NCBI RefSeq assembly: GCF_000798815.1 | Contig: NZ_JTLD01000019.1 | Location: 1 to 54,849, forward strand | Direction: 5' to 3' | DNA from: Alistipes sp. ZOR0009 | Lineage (GTDB): Bacteria > Bacteroidota > Bacteroidia > Bacteroidales > ZOR0009 | Length of the DNA stretch: 54,849 nt | Part shown: positions 44,353-53,698 of the stretch, one piece after another | Layout of the letters: every line of letters starts with the position of its first letter | How positions within the stretch are numbered: the stretch's first letter is position 1 | Translations under genes and position numbers: made by a program | Notes under the pieces: model-generated | Databases searched by the model: none | Told to the model about the DNA's origin: nothing | Seen by the model: only the letters and a program-made list of their open reading frames with translations

Positions 44353-46227
44353 ATGTCTAACCCATTAGTTGTTAAACTGAATAAAATGACAAACAACGAA
44401 GAAATCCTTCGCGAAGAAGGAACTGCAAAGCAATTTGCATCAAAGAACGCTTCAATTCCTGTAGATCAATTTGATTGGGATGCGTTCGAATCAGAACAAG
44501 GATTGTACGACGATTCTAAGGATAGCATCCTTAGCAAGTACGACCAAACATTGTCTAACGTTGCTGTAAACGAAGTTGTTGACGGTACCGTTATTTCGAT
44601 GAACAAGCGTGAAGTAGTGGTAAACATTGGCTACAAGTCGGATGGCGTTGTATCAATGAACGAGTTCCGCTACAATCCAGAGCTTAAAGTTGGCGACGTA
44701 GTAGAAGTTTACGTAGAAAGCCAAGAAGACAAAAAAGGTCAGCTTAACCTTTCACACAAAAAAGCACGCGTACTTCGCTCTTGGGATCGTGTTAACGAAG
44801 CCCTTGACAAGGACGAAGTTATTAAGGGTTACATCAAGTGCCGTACCCGTGGTGGTATGATCGTTGATGTATTCGGTATTGAGGCATTCCTTCCAGGATC
44901 TCAAATCGATGTTAAGCCAATTCGCGACTACGATGTATACGTAGGTAAAACTATGGAATTCAAGGTTGTTAAGATCAACCACGAGTTCAAGAACGTAGTT
45001 GTATCGCACAAGGCTCTTATCGAAGAGGAACTTGAGCAACAAAAGAAAGACATCATCGCTAAGCTTGAAAAGGGTCAAGTTCTTGAAGGAACCGTTAAGA
45101 ACATCACTTCTTACGGTGTATTCATCGACCTTGGTGGCGTAGATGGTCTTATCCATATCACCGACCTATCTTGGGGACGTGTTAACCACCCAGAAGAAAT
45201 TGTTGAGCTAGATCAGAAGCTTAACGTTGTTATCCTAGACTTTGATGACGCTAAGAAGCGTATCGCTCTAGGTCTTAAGCAGCTTACTGCTCACCCATGG
45301 GATTCTCTTGATTCTAACCTTAAGGTTGGCGACAAGGTTAAAGGAAAAGTTGTGGTTATGGCTGACTACGGTGCTTTCGTTGAGATTGCAACTGGCGTTG
45401 AAGGTCTAATCCACGTTTCTGAAATGTCTTGGTCGCAACACCTACGTAGCGCTCAGGAGTTCCTAAAGGTTGGCGACGAAGTAGAAGCTGTTATCCTTAC
45501 TCTAGATCGCGACGAGCGTAAGATGTCTCTTGGCATTAAGCAGCTACGTCAAGATCCATGGGAAAACATCGAAGAAAAGTATGCTGTTAACTCTAAGCAT
45601 ACCGCTCGCGTTCGCAACTTCACCAACTTTGGTGTATTTGTTGAGATCGAAGAAGGTGTTGACGGACTTATTCACATTTCAGACCTATCTTGGACTAAGA
45701 AGGTTAAGCATCCATCAGAATTCACTTCAATTGGTGCTGAAATCGAGGTTGTTGTTCTTGAAATCGACAAGGAAAACCGCCGCTTAAGCTTAGGTCACAA
45801 GCAGCTTGAAGAAAATCCATGGGATGTATTCGAAACTGTATTTACTACCGATTCTATTCACGAAGGAACAATCGTTGAGCTAGAAGATAAGGGTGCTCGT
45901 ATTGCGCTTCCTTACGGTGTTGATGGTTTCGCTACTCCAAAGCATCTAACCAAGGAAGACGGTACACCTGCTAAGCTTGAAGAAAAGCTTGAGTTTAAGG
46001 TTATCGAATTCAACAAGGGTGCTAAGAGAATCATCGTTTCTCACAGCCGTACCTTCGAAGATGCTAAGAAGACCGAAGAAAAGGCAGAGAAGAAAGCTAA
46101 GGCTGCAGCTACTAACAAGGCTGTAAAGAAGGTGAAGACTAACATCGAAAAGACCACCCTTGGCGATATCGATGCTCTTGCTGCTCTTAAGTCTGAAATG
46201 GAAGGTAAAGCAAATACCGAAGAATAA
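44353..46227 (+). CDS. rpsA: 30S ribosomal protein S1
   Basis: Ribosomal RNA-binding protein of 624 residues that helps mRNA bind the 30S subunit. It carries about six S1 (OB-fold) repeats: VNEVVDGTVISMNKREVVVNIGYKSDG, then units ending in GVFIDLGGVDGLIHITDLSW, GAFVEIATGVEGLIHVSEMSW and GVFVEIEEGVDGLIHISDLSW, with a weaker last one. The acidic N-terminus and basic, Ala/Lys-rich tail (KKAKAAATNKAVKK) are normal. Codon bias is extreme, as for very highly expressed genes. First gene of the likely unit rpsA-STAS-rnz-guaA. Confidence 0.97.
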   Translation: MSNPLVVKLNKMTNNEEILREEGTAKQFASKNASIPVDQFDWDAFESEQGLYDDSKDSILSKYDQTLSNVAVNEVVDGTVISMNKREVVVNIGYKSDGVVSMNEFRYNPELKVGDVVEVYVESQEDKKGQLNLSHKKARVLRSWDRVNEALDKDEVIKGYIKCRTRGGMIVDVFGIEAFLPGSQIDVKPIRDYDVYVGKTMEFKVVKINHEFKNVVVSHKALIEEELEQQKKDIIAKLEKGQVLEGTVKNITSYGVFIDLGGVDGLIHITDLSWGRVNHPEEIVELDQKLNVVILDFDDAKKRIALGLKQLTAHPWDSLDSNLKVGDKVKGKVVVMADYGAFVEIATGVEGLIHVSEMSWSQHLRSAQEFLKVGDEVEAVILTLDRDERKMSLGIKQLRQDPWENIEEKYAVNSKHTARVRNFTNFGVFVEIEEGVDGLIHISDLSWTKKVKHPSEFTSIGAEIEVVVLEIDKENRRLSLGHKQLEENPWDVFETVFTTDSIHEGTIVELEDKGARIALPYGVDGFATPKHLTKEDGTPAKLEEKLEFKVIEFNKGAKRIIVSHSRTFEDAKKTEEKAEKKAKAAATNKAVKKVKTNIEKTTLGDIDALAALKSEMEGKANTEE

Positions 46228-46245
46228 TCTTCTCACACCATTGCG

Positions 46246-46590
46246 ATGAATGTGAATATTGAAAAGTTGCCGGAATATACCTTGATAAAGGTGCTAGATT
46301 CTAAGCTGGACACGACTATTGCTCCCGAATTGAAGTCGGAGCTGGTTGTAATAGCGGGCAACGGCGAAAAGAACTTGGTTCTTGATCTAAGCAATTGCCA
46401 GTATTGCGATTCGTCGGGGTTGAGCGCTATTTTGGTAGCTAACCGCCTAAGCAAAAATGCGGAAGGTATCTTTGTTTTGACAGGATTGACGGAAATGGTG
46501 GAGCAGCTTGTTAAGCTTTCACAGCTTGATACGGTGCTAAACATTGCCACAACTCCGGAGGATGTTCAATCGTTCTTCCAAAACAGCTAG
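46246..46590 (+). CDS. STAS-domain anti-sigma-factor-antagonist-like protein
   Basis: A 114-residue single STAS domain, cytosolic. The phosphorylatable serine segment is NCQYCDSSGLSAILVANRL near residues 46-64. The C-terminal half has GIFVLTGLTEMVEQLVKLSQLD, the helix that meets a partner kinase. The usual partners, an RsbW-type kinase and a sigma factor, are not in this window, so its pathway is unknown. 18 bp after rpsA and next to rnz. Confidence 0.85.
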   Translation: MNVNIEKLPEYTLIKVLDSKLDTTIAPELKSELVVIAGNGEKNLVLDLSNCQYCDSSGLSAILVANRLSKNAEGIFVLTGLTEMVEQLVKLSQLDTVLNIATTPEDVQSFFQNS

Positions 46591-46594
46591 GTTA

Positions 46595-47527
46595 GTGAAT
46601 TTTAGCGTTACTATTTTAGGCACAAGTTCGGCTCTGCCGACTATAGACCGATATCCAACCGCTCATGCGCTCAATGTGCATGAGCGGTTTTTTTTAATCG
46701 ACTGCGGAGAGGGAACTCAAATGCAGCTTCGACGAAACCGCTTTAAGCTGATTCGTATCAACCATATTTTTATTACCCACCTGCACGGCGACCACTTTTT
46801 TGGACTTTTTGGACTGCTCTCCACCATGAATCTTTTAGGTAGAAAAAACGACCTGTATGTTTACGGACATCGGTTGTTGAAGGAGGTGCTGGATGACCAT
46901 CTGAAGGTCTTTGGAGCCGAATTTGGCTACAAAGTTGTATTTAACGAGGTGGCTGTTAAAAGCAAGGAGGTGATTTATGAGGATGATGGGCTGCAGGTTG
47001 AAGCGTTTCCGTTAAAGCACCGCATCTCGTGTTTTGGATATCTTTTTAGGGAAAAGGAACCGCATCGTAACATCCACAAGTGGATGATTGAGAAGTACAG
47101 AATATCGCTGGCACAGGTGGTGAAAATCCGTAATGGCGCCGATTTGGTACTCGATGATGGGGAGGTTATTCCCAACGACAAGCTAACCTACTTACCGTAC
47201 GAGCCCCGTTCGTACGCATTCTGTTCCGATACGGCATTTTCCAACAAGGTTGCCGAATATGTTAAGGATGTGGATTTGCTCTACCACGAGGCGACGTTTA
47301 CCAACGATCTGAAGAAGATGGCGGCACAAACAGGGCACTCTACCGCGCTGCAGGCGGGGAAGGTGGCTCGGTTAGCTAATGTCAAAAAGCTGATAATTGG
47401 CCATTTCTCTTCCAGATATAAGGATATTTCGGTATTTTTGCACGAGGCAAAAGAGGAGTTTCCTAATACGGAGCTAGCCAAGGAAGGGCTAACCATTTCA
47501 ATTGATTTGAAACGATTTAAGGATTAA
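46595..47527 (+). CDS. rnz: Ribonuclease Z
   Basis: Metallo-beta-lactamase nuclease that trims tRNA 3' ends, about 310 residues. Motif HLHGDHFFGLFGLL holds the zinc ligands; LIDCGEGTQMQLRRN precedes it and FCSDTAFSNKV, LYHEATF and IIGHFSSRYKD follow. The GTG at 46595 gives MNFSVTILGTSSALP, the standard family start, 5 bp past the STAS stop. An ATG at 46544 is in frame but would add 17 odd residues and overlap the STAS gene by 47 bp, so I prefer GTG. Confidence 0.9.
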   Translation: MNFSVTILGTSSALPTIDRYPTAHALNVHERFFLIDCGEGTQMQLRRNRFKLIRINHIFITHLHGDHFFGLFGLLSTMNLLGRKNDLYVYGHRLLKEVLDDHLKVFGAEFGYKVVFNEVAVKSKEVIYEDDGLQVEAFPLKHRISCFGYLFREKEPHRNIHKWMIEKYRISLAQVVKIRNGADLVLDDGEVIPNDKLTYLPYEPRSYAFCSDTAFSNKVAEYVKDVDLLYHEATFTNDLKKMAAQTGHSTALQAGKVARLANVKKLIIGHFSSRYKDISVFLHEAKEEFPNTELAKEGLTISIDLKRFKD

Positions 47528-47542
47528 GCATCCAACAACAAT

Positions 47543-49072
47543 ATGCAAGAGAAAATTTTAATTCTTGATTTTGGATCGCAGTATACCCAGCTTATTGCTC
47601 GACGAGTACGTGAGCTTAACGTGTATTGTGAGATCCATCCGTTCAACCATTTTCCGGCGCTCGATGCATCGGTAAAGGGGGTGATTTTATCGGGTAGCCC
47701 ATTCTCGGTTCGCGATGAGAAAGCTCCAGTTCCGGATTTGACAACCATTAAAGGACAGGTACCTCTTTTGGGTGTTTGCTACGGAGCTCAGTTCCTTTCG
47801 CACTACTACGGTGGCGAGGTAAAAGCCTCCAACACCCGCGAGTATGGCCGTGCCAACCTAGCGCATGTAGACGATCAGGATCCTTTATTCAGCGCCATTA
47901 GCCAGCACTCGCAGGTATGGATGTCGCATGGCGATACCATCGTTTCGATTCCGGACACCTACACCATTGTGGCTAGCACCAACGATGTAAAGGTGGCAGG
48001 GTACCGCGTAGGCGAGGAGCAAACTTGGGGGATTCAGTTTCACCCAGAAGTGTATCACAGCACCGAAGGGTCGCAGCTGCTAAAGAACTTTGTGGTAAAT
48101 ATCTGTGGATGTACCCAAGACTGGACGCCTGCCTCGTACGTGGAAACTACCGTTAAGGAGCTTCGCGAGAAGTTGGGTAACGATAAGGTTATCCTTGCGC
48201 TTTCGGGTGGGGTAGACTCTACCGTAGCCGGAGTACTTCTGCAGCGTGCCATAGGCGATAATCTTACCTGTATCTTTGTTGATAACGGGCTGCTCCGTAA
48301 GGACGAGTTCAAGAACGTTATGGAGGCCTACAAAATTCTTGGCCTAAACGTTATTGGAGTTGATGCTCGCCATAAGTTCTGGAACGACCTTAAGGGAGAA
48401 ACCGATCCAGAAGGAAAACGTAAGATCATTGGTCGCGACTTCATCGAGGTGTTCGATGTGGAGGCGCACAAGATTCAGGACGTGAAGTGGCTGGCTCAGG
48501 GAACCATCTACCCCGATGTAATTGAGTCGGTATCGGTAAATGGCCCATCGGCTACCATTAAGTCGCACCACAACGTTGGAGGGCTACCCGAGAAGATGAA
48601 TATGAAGGTGGTGGAACCGCTTCGCCTGCTATTTAAGGACGAGGTTCGCCGTGTAGGCCGTCAGCTCGAAATCCCAGCAATGTTCCTTGATCGCCATCCT
48701 TTCCCAGGTCCAGGTCTTGGGATTCGTATCCTTGGCGAGGTTACCGAAGAGAAGGTTGCCCTACTTCAGGAAGCCGACCATATCTTTATCCAAGGATTGC
48801 GCGATGCCGATCTTTACAAGGATGTTTGGCAGGCAGGCGTTATGCTGCTTCCCGTACAATCGGTAGGGGTGATGGGCGACGAGCGTACCTACGAGTTTGT
48901 TGTGGCGCTACGTGCGGTAACATCAACCGACGGTATGACCGCCGATTGGGCGCACCTTCCATACGAGTTCTTGGCTAAGATCTCTAACGATATCATCAAC
49001 AAGGTGCGCGGAATTAACCGCGTAGTGTACGATATCAGCTCTAAGCCACCAGCAACTATCGAGTGGGAATAG
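47543..49072 (+). CDS. guaA: GMP synthase (glutamine-hydrolysing)
   Basis: Aminates XMP to GMP. The 509-residue enzyme has an N-terminal class I glutamine amidotransferase domain with the nucleophile C79 in [12 protein letters not shown] and the His/Glu in [11 protein letters not shown]. The ATP pyrophosphatase domain begins with the P-loop [13 protein letters not shown] near residue 220, and the C-terminal dimerisation domain ends with [17 protein letters not shown]. It follows rnz by 15 bp and ends in a strong terminator that is shared in sequence with the Pit gene. Confidence 0.98.
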   Translation: MQEKILILDFGSQYTQLIARRVRELNVYCEIHPFNHFPALDASVKGVILSGSPFSVRDEKAPVPDLTTIKGQVPLLGVCYGAQFLSHYYGGEVKASNTREYGRANLAHVDDQDPLFSAISQHSQVWMSHGDTIVSIPDTYTIVASTNDVKVAGYRVGEEQTWGIQFHPEVYHSTEGSQLLKNFVVNICGCTQDWTPASYVETTVKELREKLGNDKVILALSGGVDSTVAGVLLQRAIGDNLTCIFVDNGLLRKDEFKNVMEAYKILGLNVIGVDARHKFWNDLKGETDPEGKRKIIGRDFIEVFDVEAHKIQDVKWLAQGTIYPDVIESVSVNGPSATIKSHHNVGGLPEKMNMKVVEPLRLLFKDEVRRVGRQLEIPAMFLDRHPFPGPGLGIRILGEVTEEKVALLQEADHIFIQGLRDADLYKDVWQAGVMLLPVQSVGVMGDERTYEFVVALRAVTSTDGMTADWAHLPYEFLAKISNDIINKVRGINRVVYDISSKPPATIEWE

Positions 49073-49110
49073 AATGATAGGAGAGACGCGATTAATTGCC
49101 TCTCTATAAC

Positions 49111-49155
49111 AAAATAAAGCGGTCGCCTCGGTTTCGGGGCGACCGTTTTATTTAC
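49111..49155 (+). terminator. Intrinsic terminator of guaA
   Basis: CGGTCGCC / GGCGACCG stem around a TCGGTTTCG loop, with TTTTATTTA after it. Positions 49121-49144 are identical over 24 nt to 50817-50840 after the Pit gene. Confidence 0.9.
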
Positions 49156-49314
49156 TTAGGATTGTATTGTAGGCGGAGAATAGCAGATTCCTACCATCTC
49201 TTTTAATGTTTCATAGCCGATTTGTTAACCCTAAGCTTTCTAATCGTCTATTCGGCTTAACGTTATCTTAATATATTAAAAAAGCTGCCTTAACCTTTGC
49301 CATACCCGATTTGG

Positions 49315-49322
49315 TACCTTTG
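49315..49322 (+). promoter_or_regulatory. -7 box of the Pit gene
   Basis: TACCTTTG, 19 bp before the Pit ATG, matching the Bacteroidota -7 element. A TTTG lies upstream at 49296-49299, but at a shorter-than-usual 15-bp spacing, so the -33 is uncertain. Confidence 0.55.
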
Positions 49323-49341
49323 CATCCTAAAATTTTAATTT

Positions 49342-50757
49342 ATGTTTGGACTGAGTGATGGCATGACCTTACTGCTTATTGTAAGTATTATAGCAGCATT
49401 GGCCTTTGAGTTCATCAATGGCTTTCACGATACCGCCAATGCGGTAGCAACGGTTATTTATACCCGATCGCTGAAGCCTCGTACGGCCGTTGTCTGGTCG
49501 GGGATATGGAATTTCCTAGGCGTATATTTTGGTGGCTTGGCGGTGGCTATGGCTATCATTAACCTGCTCCCCCTCGAGATACTCGTGGATCAAAACGTAG
49601 CGCACAATATGGCGATGGTCTTTGCGCTGATACTGACTGCCATATTCTGGAATCTGGGGACTTGGTATTTTGGCATTCCCTGCTCGAGCTCGCATACGCT
49701 GCTCGGATCAATATTTGGGGTGGGTATCGCCTTCATGTTCATCAACGTGGATGGTAGCGTGGCCCTAAACTGGAAGAAGGTGGTTGATGCCGGTCTTGCA
49801 TTGCTGATTTCCCCCTTGCTGGGTTTTGGGTTGGCCATGCTTATGATGCTTATCTTTAAAAAGGTAGTTAAGAAGAAGAAGTTTTTTACCGAACCCGATC
49901 CCAATAAGAAACCTCCGTTCTGGATTCGTAGCATTCTGGTGCTTACTTGTACCAGCGTGAGCTACTTCCACGGCTCTAACGACGGACAAAAGGGAGTAGG
50001 GCTTATCATGATAATCCTTATCAGCCTAGCGCCTGCCTATTTTGCCCTCGACAACTCCAAGAGCGTAAGTAATATGTACGGAAACATCCGCTCCATCGAG
50101 CTGTACACTACCAAGGTAAATGCCAGCGCCCTTAGCCCTGAGCACCAGAAGGAGCTAGCTGCCATTAAGCTGGAGGTGGCAGATATTAGAAGCGAGATTG
50201 AGAAGTCGGAGGTGAAGGATGAGATTAAGGCCGAAAAAAGGTTTAACGTGCGCAAGGACATCGTGCTGATGAGCAAGTCGTACGAGTCGATTCTTAAGGC
50301 CAATAAGGATTATGCCGCCATTGGGCTAACCGAAAAGGAGTATAAGGGGTTAAGCAAGAATATAAAGGAGCTTAAGACGTTTACCGAGTATGCACCATGG
50401 CAGGTAATACTGATGGTTTCTATGGCGCTAGGTTTGGGAACCATGATCGGATGGAAGCGCATTGTGGTAACTATTGGCGAGAAGATTGGCAAATCGCATC
50501 TTTCCTATGCGCAGGGTGCTAGCGCCGAGATTGTGGCATCGAGCACCATTGGGTTATCGTCTGTATTAGGGCTTCCGGTAAGTACCACCCACGTTCTTTC
50601 GTCGGGTATTGCGGGTACGATGGTTTCGCAGGGAGGATTAAAGAACCTGCAAGCTAAAACTATTAAGAACATCCTAATTGCTTGGGTGGTAACCATACCA
50701 GTTACGGTAGCCCTTTCGTGCGGAATCTTCTTGGGGCTATACTACCTGCTGGGCTAG
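49342..50757 (+). CDS. pit: Inorganic phosphate transporter (Pit family)
   Basis: Low-affinity inner-membrane phosphate/metal-phosphate symporter of 471 residues. The two inverted repeats carry the PiT signatures FEFINGFHDTANAVATVIYTRSL near residue 25 and SYFHGSNDGQKGVGLIMI near residue 210. A charged, probably coiled-coil insertion at about residues 235-345 (EHQKELAAIKLEVADIRSEIEKSE) separates the halves, in the place of the central loop of other Pit proteins but longer in appearance. The C-terminal half has LGLPVSTTHVLSSGIAG. Together with pstSC this gives two phosphate-uptake routes. Single gene. Confidence 0.93.
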   Translation: MFGLSDGMTLLLIVSIIAALAFEFINGFHDTANAVATVIYTRSLKPRTAVVWSGIWNFLGVYFGGLAVAMAIINLLPLEILVDQNVAHNMAMVFALILTAIFWNLGTWYFGIPCSSSHTLLGSIFGVGIAFMFINVDGSVALNWKKVVDAGLALLISPLLGFGLAMLMMLIFKKVVKKKKFFTEPDPNKKPPFWIRSILVLTCTSVSYFHGSNDGQKGVGLIMIILISLAPAYFALDNSKSVSNMYGNIRSIELYTTKVNASALSPEHQKELAAIKLEVADIRSEIEKSEVKDEIKAEKRFNVRKDIVLMSKSYESILKANKDYAAIGLTEKEYKGLSKNIKELKTFTEYAPWQVILMVSMALGLGTMIGWKRIVVTIGEKIGKSHLSYAQGASAEIVASSTIGLSSVLGLPVSTTHVLSSGIAGTMVSQGGLKNLQAKTIKNILIAWVVTIPVTVALSCGIFLGLYYLLG

Positions 50758-50812
50758 AAAAACGATACTAGAAGCAGGAAGCTAAACGTTAGGCTTTCGC
50801 GCTGAAGAAATA

Positions 50813-50845
50813 GAAAGGTCGCCTCGGTTTCGGGGCGACCTTTTA
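50813..50845 (+). terminator. Intrinsic terminator of the Pit gene
   Basis: AAGGTCGCC / GGCGACCTT stem with the same TCGGTTTCG loop as the guaA terminator and TTTTATTTTA after it. 24 nt (50817-50840) are identical to the guaA terminator. Confidence 0.9.
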
Positions 50846-50920
50846 TTTTATCGGTGAGTAGAGCCGTTGCGCTATAACCGCTCTACCCAATATTTATGCT
50901 TACAGTACCAGCAGGAGTGG

Positions 50921-52339
50921 CTACTTAACCCTGCCCGGTTCTCTTCTGTTTTTCCCGGGATTTCCGGTTAGGTCGTCGCCCAAGTCCTCGCGGGCATCGG
51001 CCGCAATTTTCTCCAGCTCGCGTACAATCTCGGGGTAGGCGTCCTTTACATCGTACCGTTCGCCCGGATCGCGGCGCAGGTCGTACAGCGCACCTTCAAA
51101 CATAAAGTTCTCATTGGCCCCGCCGGGTTGTCCGTCCTTGCCGGGTGCAAACCCTTCGTAGGTACGCCCCGGATGCTTAAATACCAGCTTCCAATCGCCA
51201 TTGCTAACGGCTTCGAGGCTATTTCGGCGGTAGTAGTAGAGGAAGCTTTTGCGCGGATTGGCATCCATATCGCCCTTCATGAGCTCGATGAGGTTAACCC
51301 CATCAATCTTATTCTTAGGAAGCGGCGCTTGGGCAATTGCGGCCAAGGTGGGAAGGATATCGATACCCGAAACCAGCTTGCTGCAAACCCGTCCTTCGGG
51401 GATTACCCCCTTCCAGTACATGAGGCACGGAACGCGCTGCCCGCCTTCGAAGGTGGTGCCCTTACCTTCGCGCAGACCGCCAGCGCTGCCGGCGTGGTTG
51501 CCGTAGTTAAACCACGGGCCGTTGTCTGAGGTAAATACCACCAGCGTGTTTTCCTCCATCTTAAGCTCCCGTAGCGTTTGCATTATCTGGCCGATGCTCC
51601 AGTCAATCTCCATCATCACATCGCCGTAAAGCCCCTGCTTCGATTTTCCCCTAAACTTATCCGATACAGCCAACGGAACGTGCGGAAGCGGATGGGCCAG
51701 GTAGACGAAGAACGGCTTAGATCGATGCTTGCGGATGTACGACACCGTTCGCTCGGTAAATTGGGTGGTAAACTGGTTGATATCGGGGTTGGTGGCCACC
51801 ACGCTATCGCCCTCGTATAGCGGAAGGGCCGGGTAGTAGTTTTTCGTTACCGGGTGGAATGGGCACATGTCGTGCGAGTAGGGGATGCCCGAGAACTCGT
51901 CGAACCCCTTATGCAGGGGCATAAATTGCGTCTGGCAGCCTACGTGCCACTTGCCGAATGCGGCGGTGGAGTAGCCCCTCTTTTTTAGCACCTGCGCAAT
52001 AGTCTCCTCCTGGTCGCTGATTCCCATCTTGGCGGTATGGTCGATGGCTCCGCTAAAGCCAACTCGGTTGGGGTAGCAGCCCGTGAGCAATCCGGCTCGG
52101 GAGGCGCTAGATACCGCCTGTGCCGAGTAGTAGTGGGAAAAGAACATCCCCTTTTGGGCCATTTGGTCTAGGTTGGGGGTGCTGTAGCCCGTAGCCCCCG
52201 TTAGCGTAAGGTCGCCATAGCCCATATCGTCGAGGTGGATGACGATAAAGTTGGTGGGCTTAGCCACCTTGGCGCTTTGTGCCGGCACCGCGGCCATCAG
52301 CGCGGCAATTGCGGCCGAATGTGTAATGGTTTTCTTCAT
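50921..52339 (-). CDS. Sulfatase (formylglycine-dependent, serine type)
   Basis: Exported 472-residue hydrolase that removes sulfate from a glycan or other ester. Signal peptide MKKTITHSAAIAALMAAVPAQ. Metal-binding LDDMGYGD near 36-43. The active-site motif is S77-S-A-S-R in AVSSASRAGLLTG, so the formylglycine would be made from serine by an anaerobic maturase (anSME), which is not in this window. Other family blocks: AFGKWHVGCQ, FVYLAHPLPHVPL, VVFTSDNGPW. GC content is clearly higher than that of all neighbours. Substrate unknown; no SusC/D pair or other glycan genes adjoin it. Confidence 0.92.
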   Translation of the reverse strand: MKKTITHSAAIAALMAAVPAQSAKVAKPTNFIVIHLDDMGYGDLTLTGATGYSTPNLDQMAQKGMFFSHYYSAQAVSSASRAGLLTGCYPNRVGFSGAIDHTAKMGISDQEETIAQVLKKRGYSTAAFGKWHVGCQTQFMPLHKGFDEFSGIPYSHDMCPFHPVTKNYYPALPLYEGDSVVATNPDINQFTTQFTERTVSYIRKHRSKPFFVYLAHPLPHVPLAVSDKFRGKSKQGLYGDVMMEIDWSIGQIMQTLRELKMEENTLVVFTSDNGPWFNYGNHAGSAGGLREGKGTTFEGGQRVPCLMYWKGVIPEGRVCSKLVSGIDILPTLAAIAQAPLPKNKIDGVNLIELMKGDMDANPRKSFLYYYRRNSLEAVSNGDWKLVFKHPGRTYEGFAPGKDGQPGGANENFMFEGALYDLRRDPGERYDVKDAYPEIVRELEKIAADAREDLGDDLTGNPGKNRREPGRVK

Positions 52340-52670
52340 TGGTGTTAGAGGATAAAGATCGAGAACGGCCTACCACGCTGCCTGTAGCCCCGCTTTTACC
52401 GTACGCCTGTCGCCTGCGGATGCAATATCTCGCAGGGGGAGGTTGTTGTCTAGCCTTTTACGCAATTTGGGTGGTCGCACTTCAATCTGGTGTTTCGGCA
52501 GGCAAGATAGGGGTTATTTTTGGGATGCCCGCTATTTATATTCGACATAATATTGAGCCTCTCGTCTCTATTAAGATTATGGTGAGTTAGTGAACTTGCT
52601 TTGGTGTAGTTTGATTAGAAAGGTTACTTCAAAACTGTAATTACTTACTAACTGAACTTACTTTTTATTA
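52340..52670. other. Intergenic region with a sharp composition change
   Basis: About 330 bp without a convincing gene. The left part is GC-rich like the sulfatase and the right part turns AT-rich. An 83-codon plus-strand ORF (52339-52590) lacks domain features and is probably chance. No repeat or RNA seen. Confidence 0.5.
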
Positions 52671-53567
52671 TCATAAATCAAAATTGTCATTAATTCTTAT
52701 TTTTATTTTAAATGCACTCAGGATGGATAATATAAATAGTAAAATTGGCAAAATCATTATTCCGATTTTTATAACAATGTAAAAACTAATTATAATCAAA
52801 CTTAATATTGAAATGTTAAAGGATAATATTGATACTATTATTAGCAATGGAATTCTATATATCGAAATATGTTTGTAATAAATTAATGATTCTATGATAA
52901 TACCTACGAATATCAATAAATATATAAGTGACGTTATTGTTATACTTATTGTTAATGATGTTGAGTCAAACATATTATTAAATTCCATACCGTTATGGCG
53001 AAATTGCTCTTGATTGTATATGTAAATTAATATTGATGTAATTAGTGGAAATATAGAAATAAAAACTAATCTAACAACCCATGAGTTATATGAAGAAAAA
53101 TGTTTTCCAATAAAAAAAGTAATAATATTTTCTATTTTATTTGGTAATGTTATTTTTTGACATAAATATTTAGCGTAAAATCTCTTGTGTGTTAGGATGG
53201 AATACTTGTTCTCAATATAAGTAGTGAGTTGAAGTAAAAATCTAGGAAGAAATAGTGTCGCAATAAATAAGAGTAAAAATAAAAGTGTGTAGTCTGGTGT
53301 TTTATTATTTTTAGAAGCGATTATTTTGTTTTCTGTTGTTAAATATTTGTTATGTATGTATCCTGTATTATTTAAATATATGACTTTACTCCATGTCTTG
53401 CCTTTTTCTAGAAGTTTTACTCTCGTGTTTTTATTAAATGTTTGAATTACTTCAGATTTAGTCGAACTATCCTTTCTGAAATTAATGTTATTTGTTGATG
53501 TAATAAGATCTTGTGATTGTGATATATTACTAATTATGAGAAATAATGTAATTAGATATGCTTTCAT
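52671..53567 (-). CDS. Membrane protein with N-terminal bacterial SH3 domain
   Basis: A 298-residue protein. A signal-like start MKAYLITLFLIISNISQSQ leads to an SH3b domain at about residues 20-78 (NNINFRKDSSTKSEVIQTF, RVKLLEKGKTWSKVIY, TGYIHNKYL). SH3b domains often bind wall peptides (family knowledge). A Lys-rich segment and a membrane helix (about 90-112) follow, then several more hydrophobic helices from about 165 to 285. The rest matches no family I know. Base composition is extremely AT-rich compared with nearby genes, with codons to match, suggesting recent acquisition. The neighbour upstream is another orphan envelope gene. Confidence 0.7.
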   Translation of the reverse strand: MKAYLITLFLIISNISQSQDLITSTNNINFRKDSSTKSEVIQTFNKNTRVKLLEKGKTWSKVIYLNNTGYIHNKYLTTENKIIASKNNKTPDYTLLFLLLFIATLFLPRFLLQLTTYIENKYSILTHKRFYAKYLCQKITLPNKIENIITFFIGKHFSSYNSWVVRLVFISIFPLITSILIYIYNQEQFRHNGMEFNNMFDSTSLTISITITSLIYLLIFVGIIIESLIYYKHISIYRIPLLIIVSILSFNISILSLIIISFYIVIKIGIMILPILLFILSILSAFKIKIRINDNFDL

Positions 53568-53638
53568 TGAAGTTGTTCAGTATATTGTTAAAAAAATATT
53601 TTGATTTAATTTGTTCTTTTGTACATAATACAACCTAT

Positions 53639-53678
53639 CCAAACAGGAGACAAAAGATATGATCTCCTGTTTGGTTTT
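53639..53678. terminator. Perfect 12-bp stem-loop
   Basis: CCAAACAGGAGA (53639-53650) pairs with TCTCCTGTTTGG (53663-53674), followed by TTTTAC on the plus side. No T run on the minus side, although both flanking genes are on the minus strand, so its role as terminator is uncertain; it may be a processing or stability element between the two orphan genes. Confidence 0.5.
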
Positions 53679-53698
53679 ACACTAAGGTAATGGTGTGT

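Noticed and set aside
52339-52590. 83-codon plus-strand ORF after the sulfatase start
   Set aside because: No recognisable domain, no promoter or ribosome site, and it begins on the sulfatase's own start region; probably chance in GC-rich DNA.
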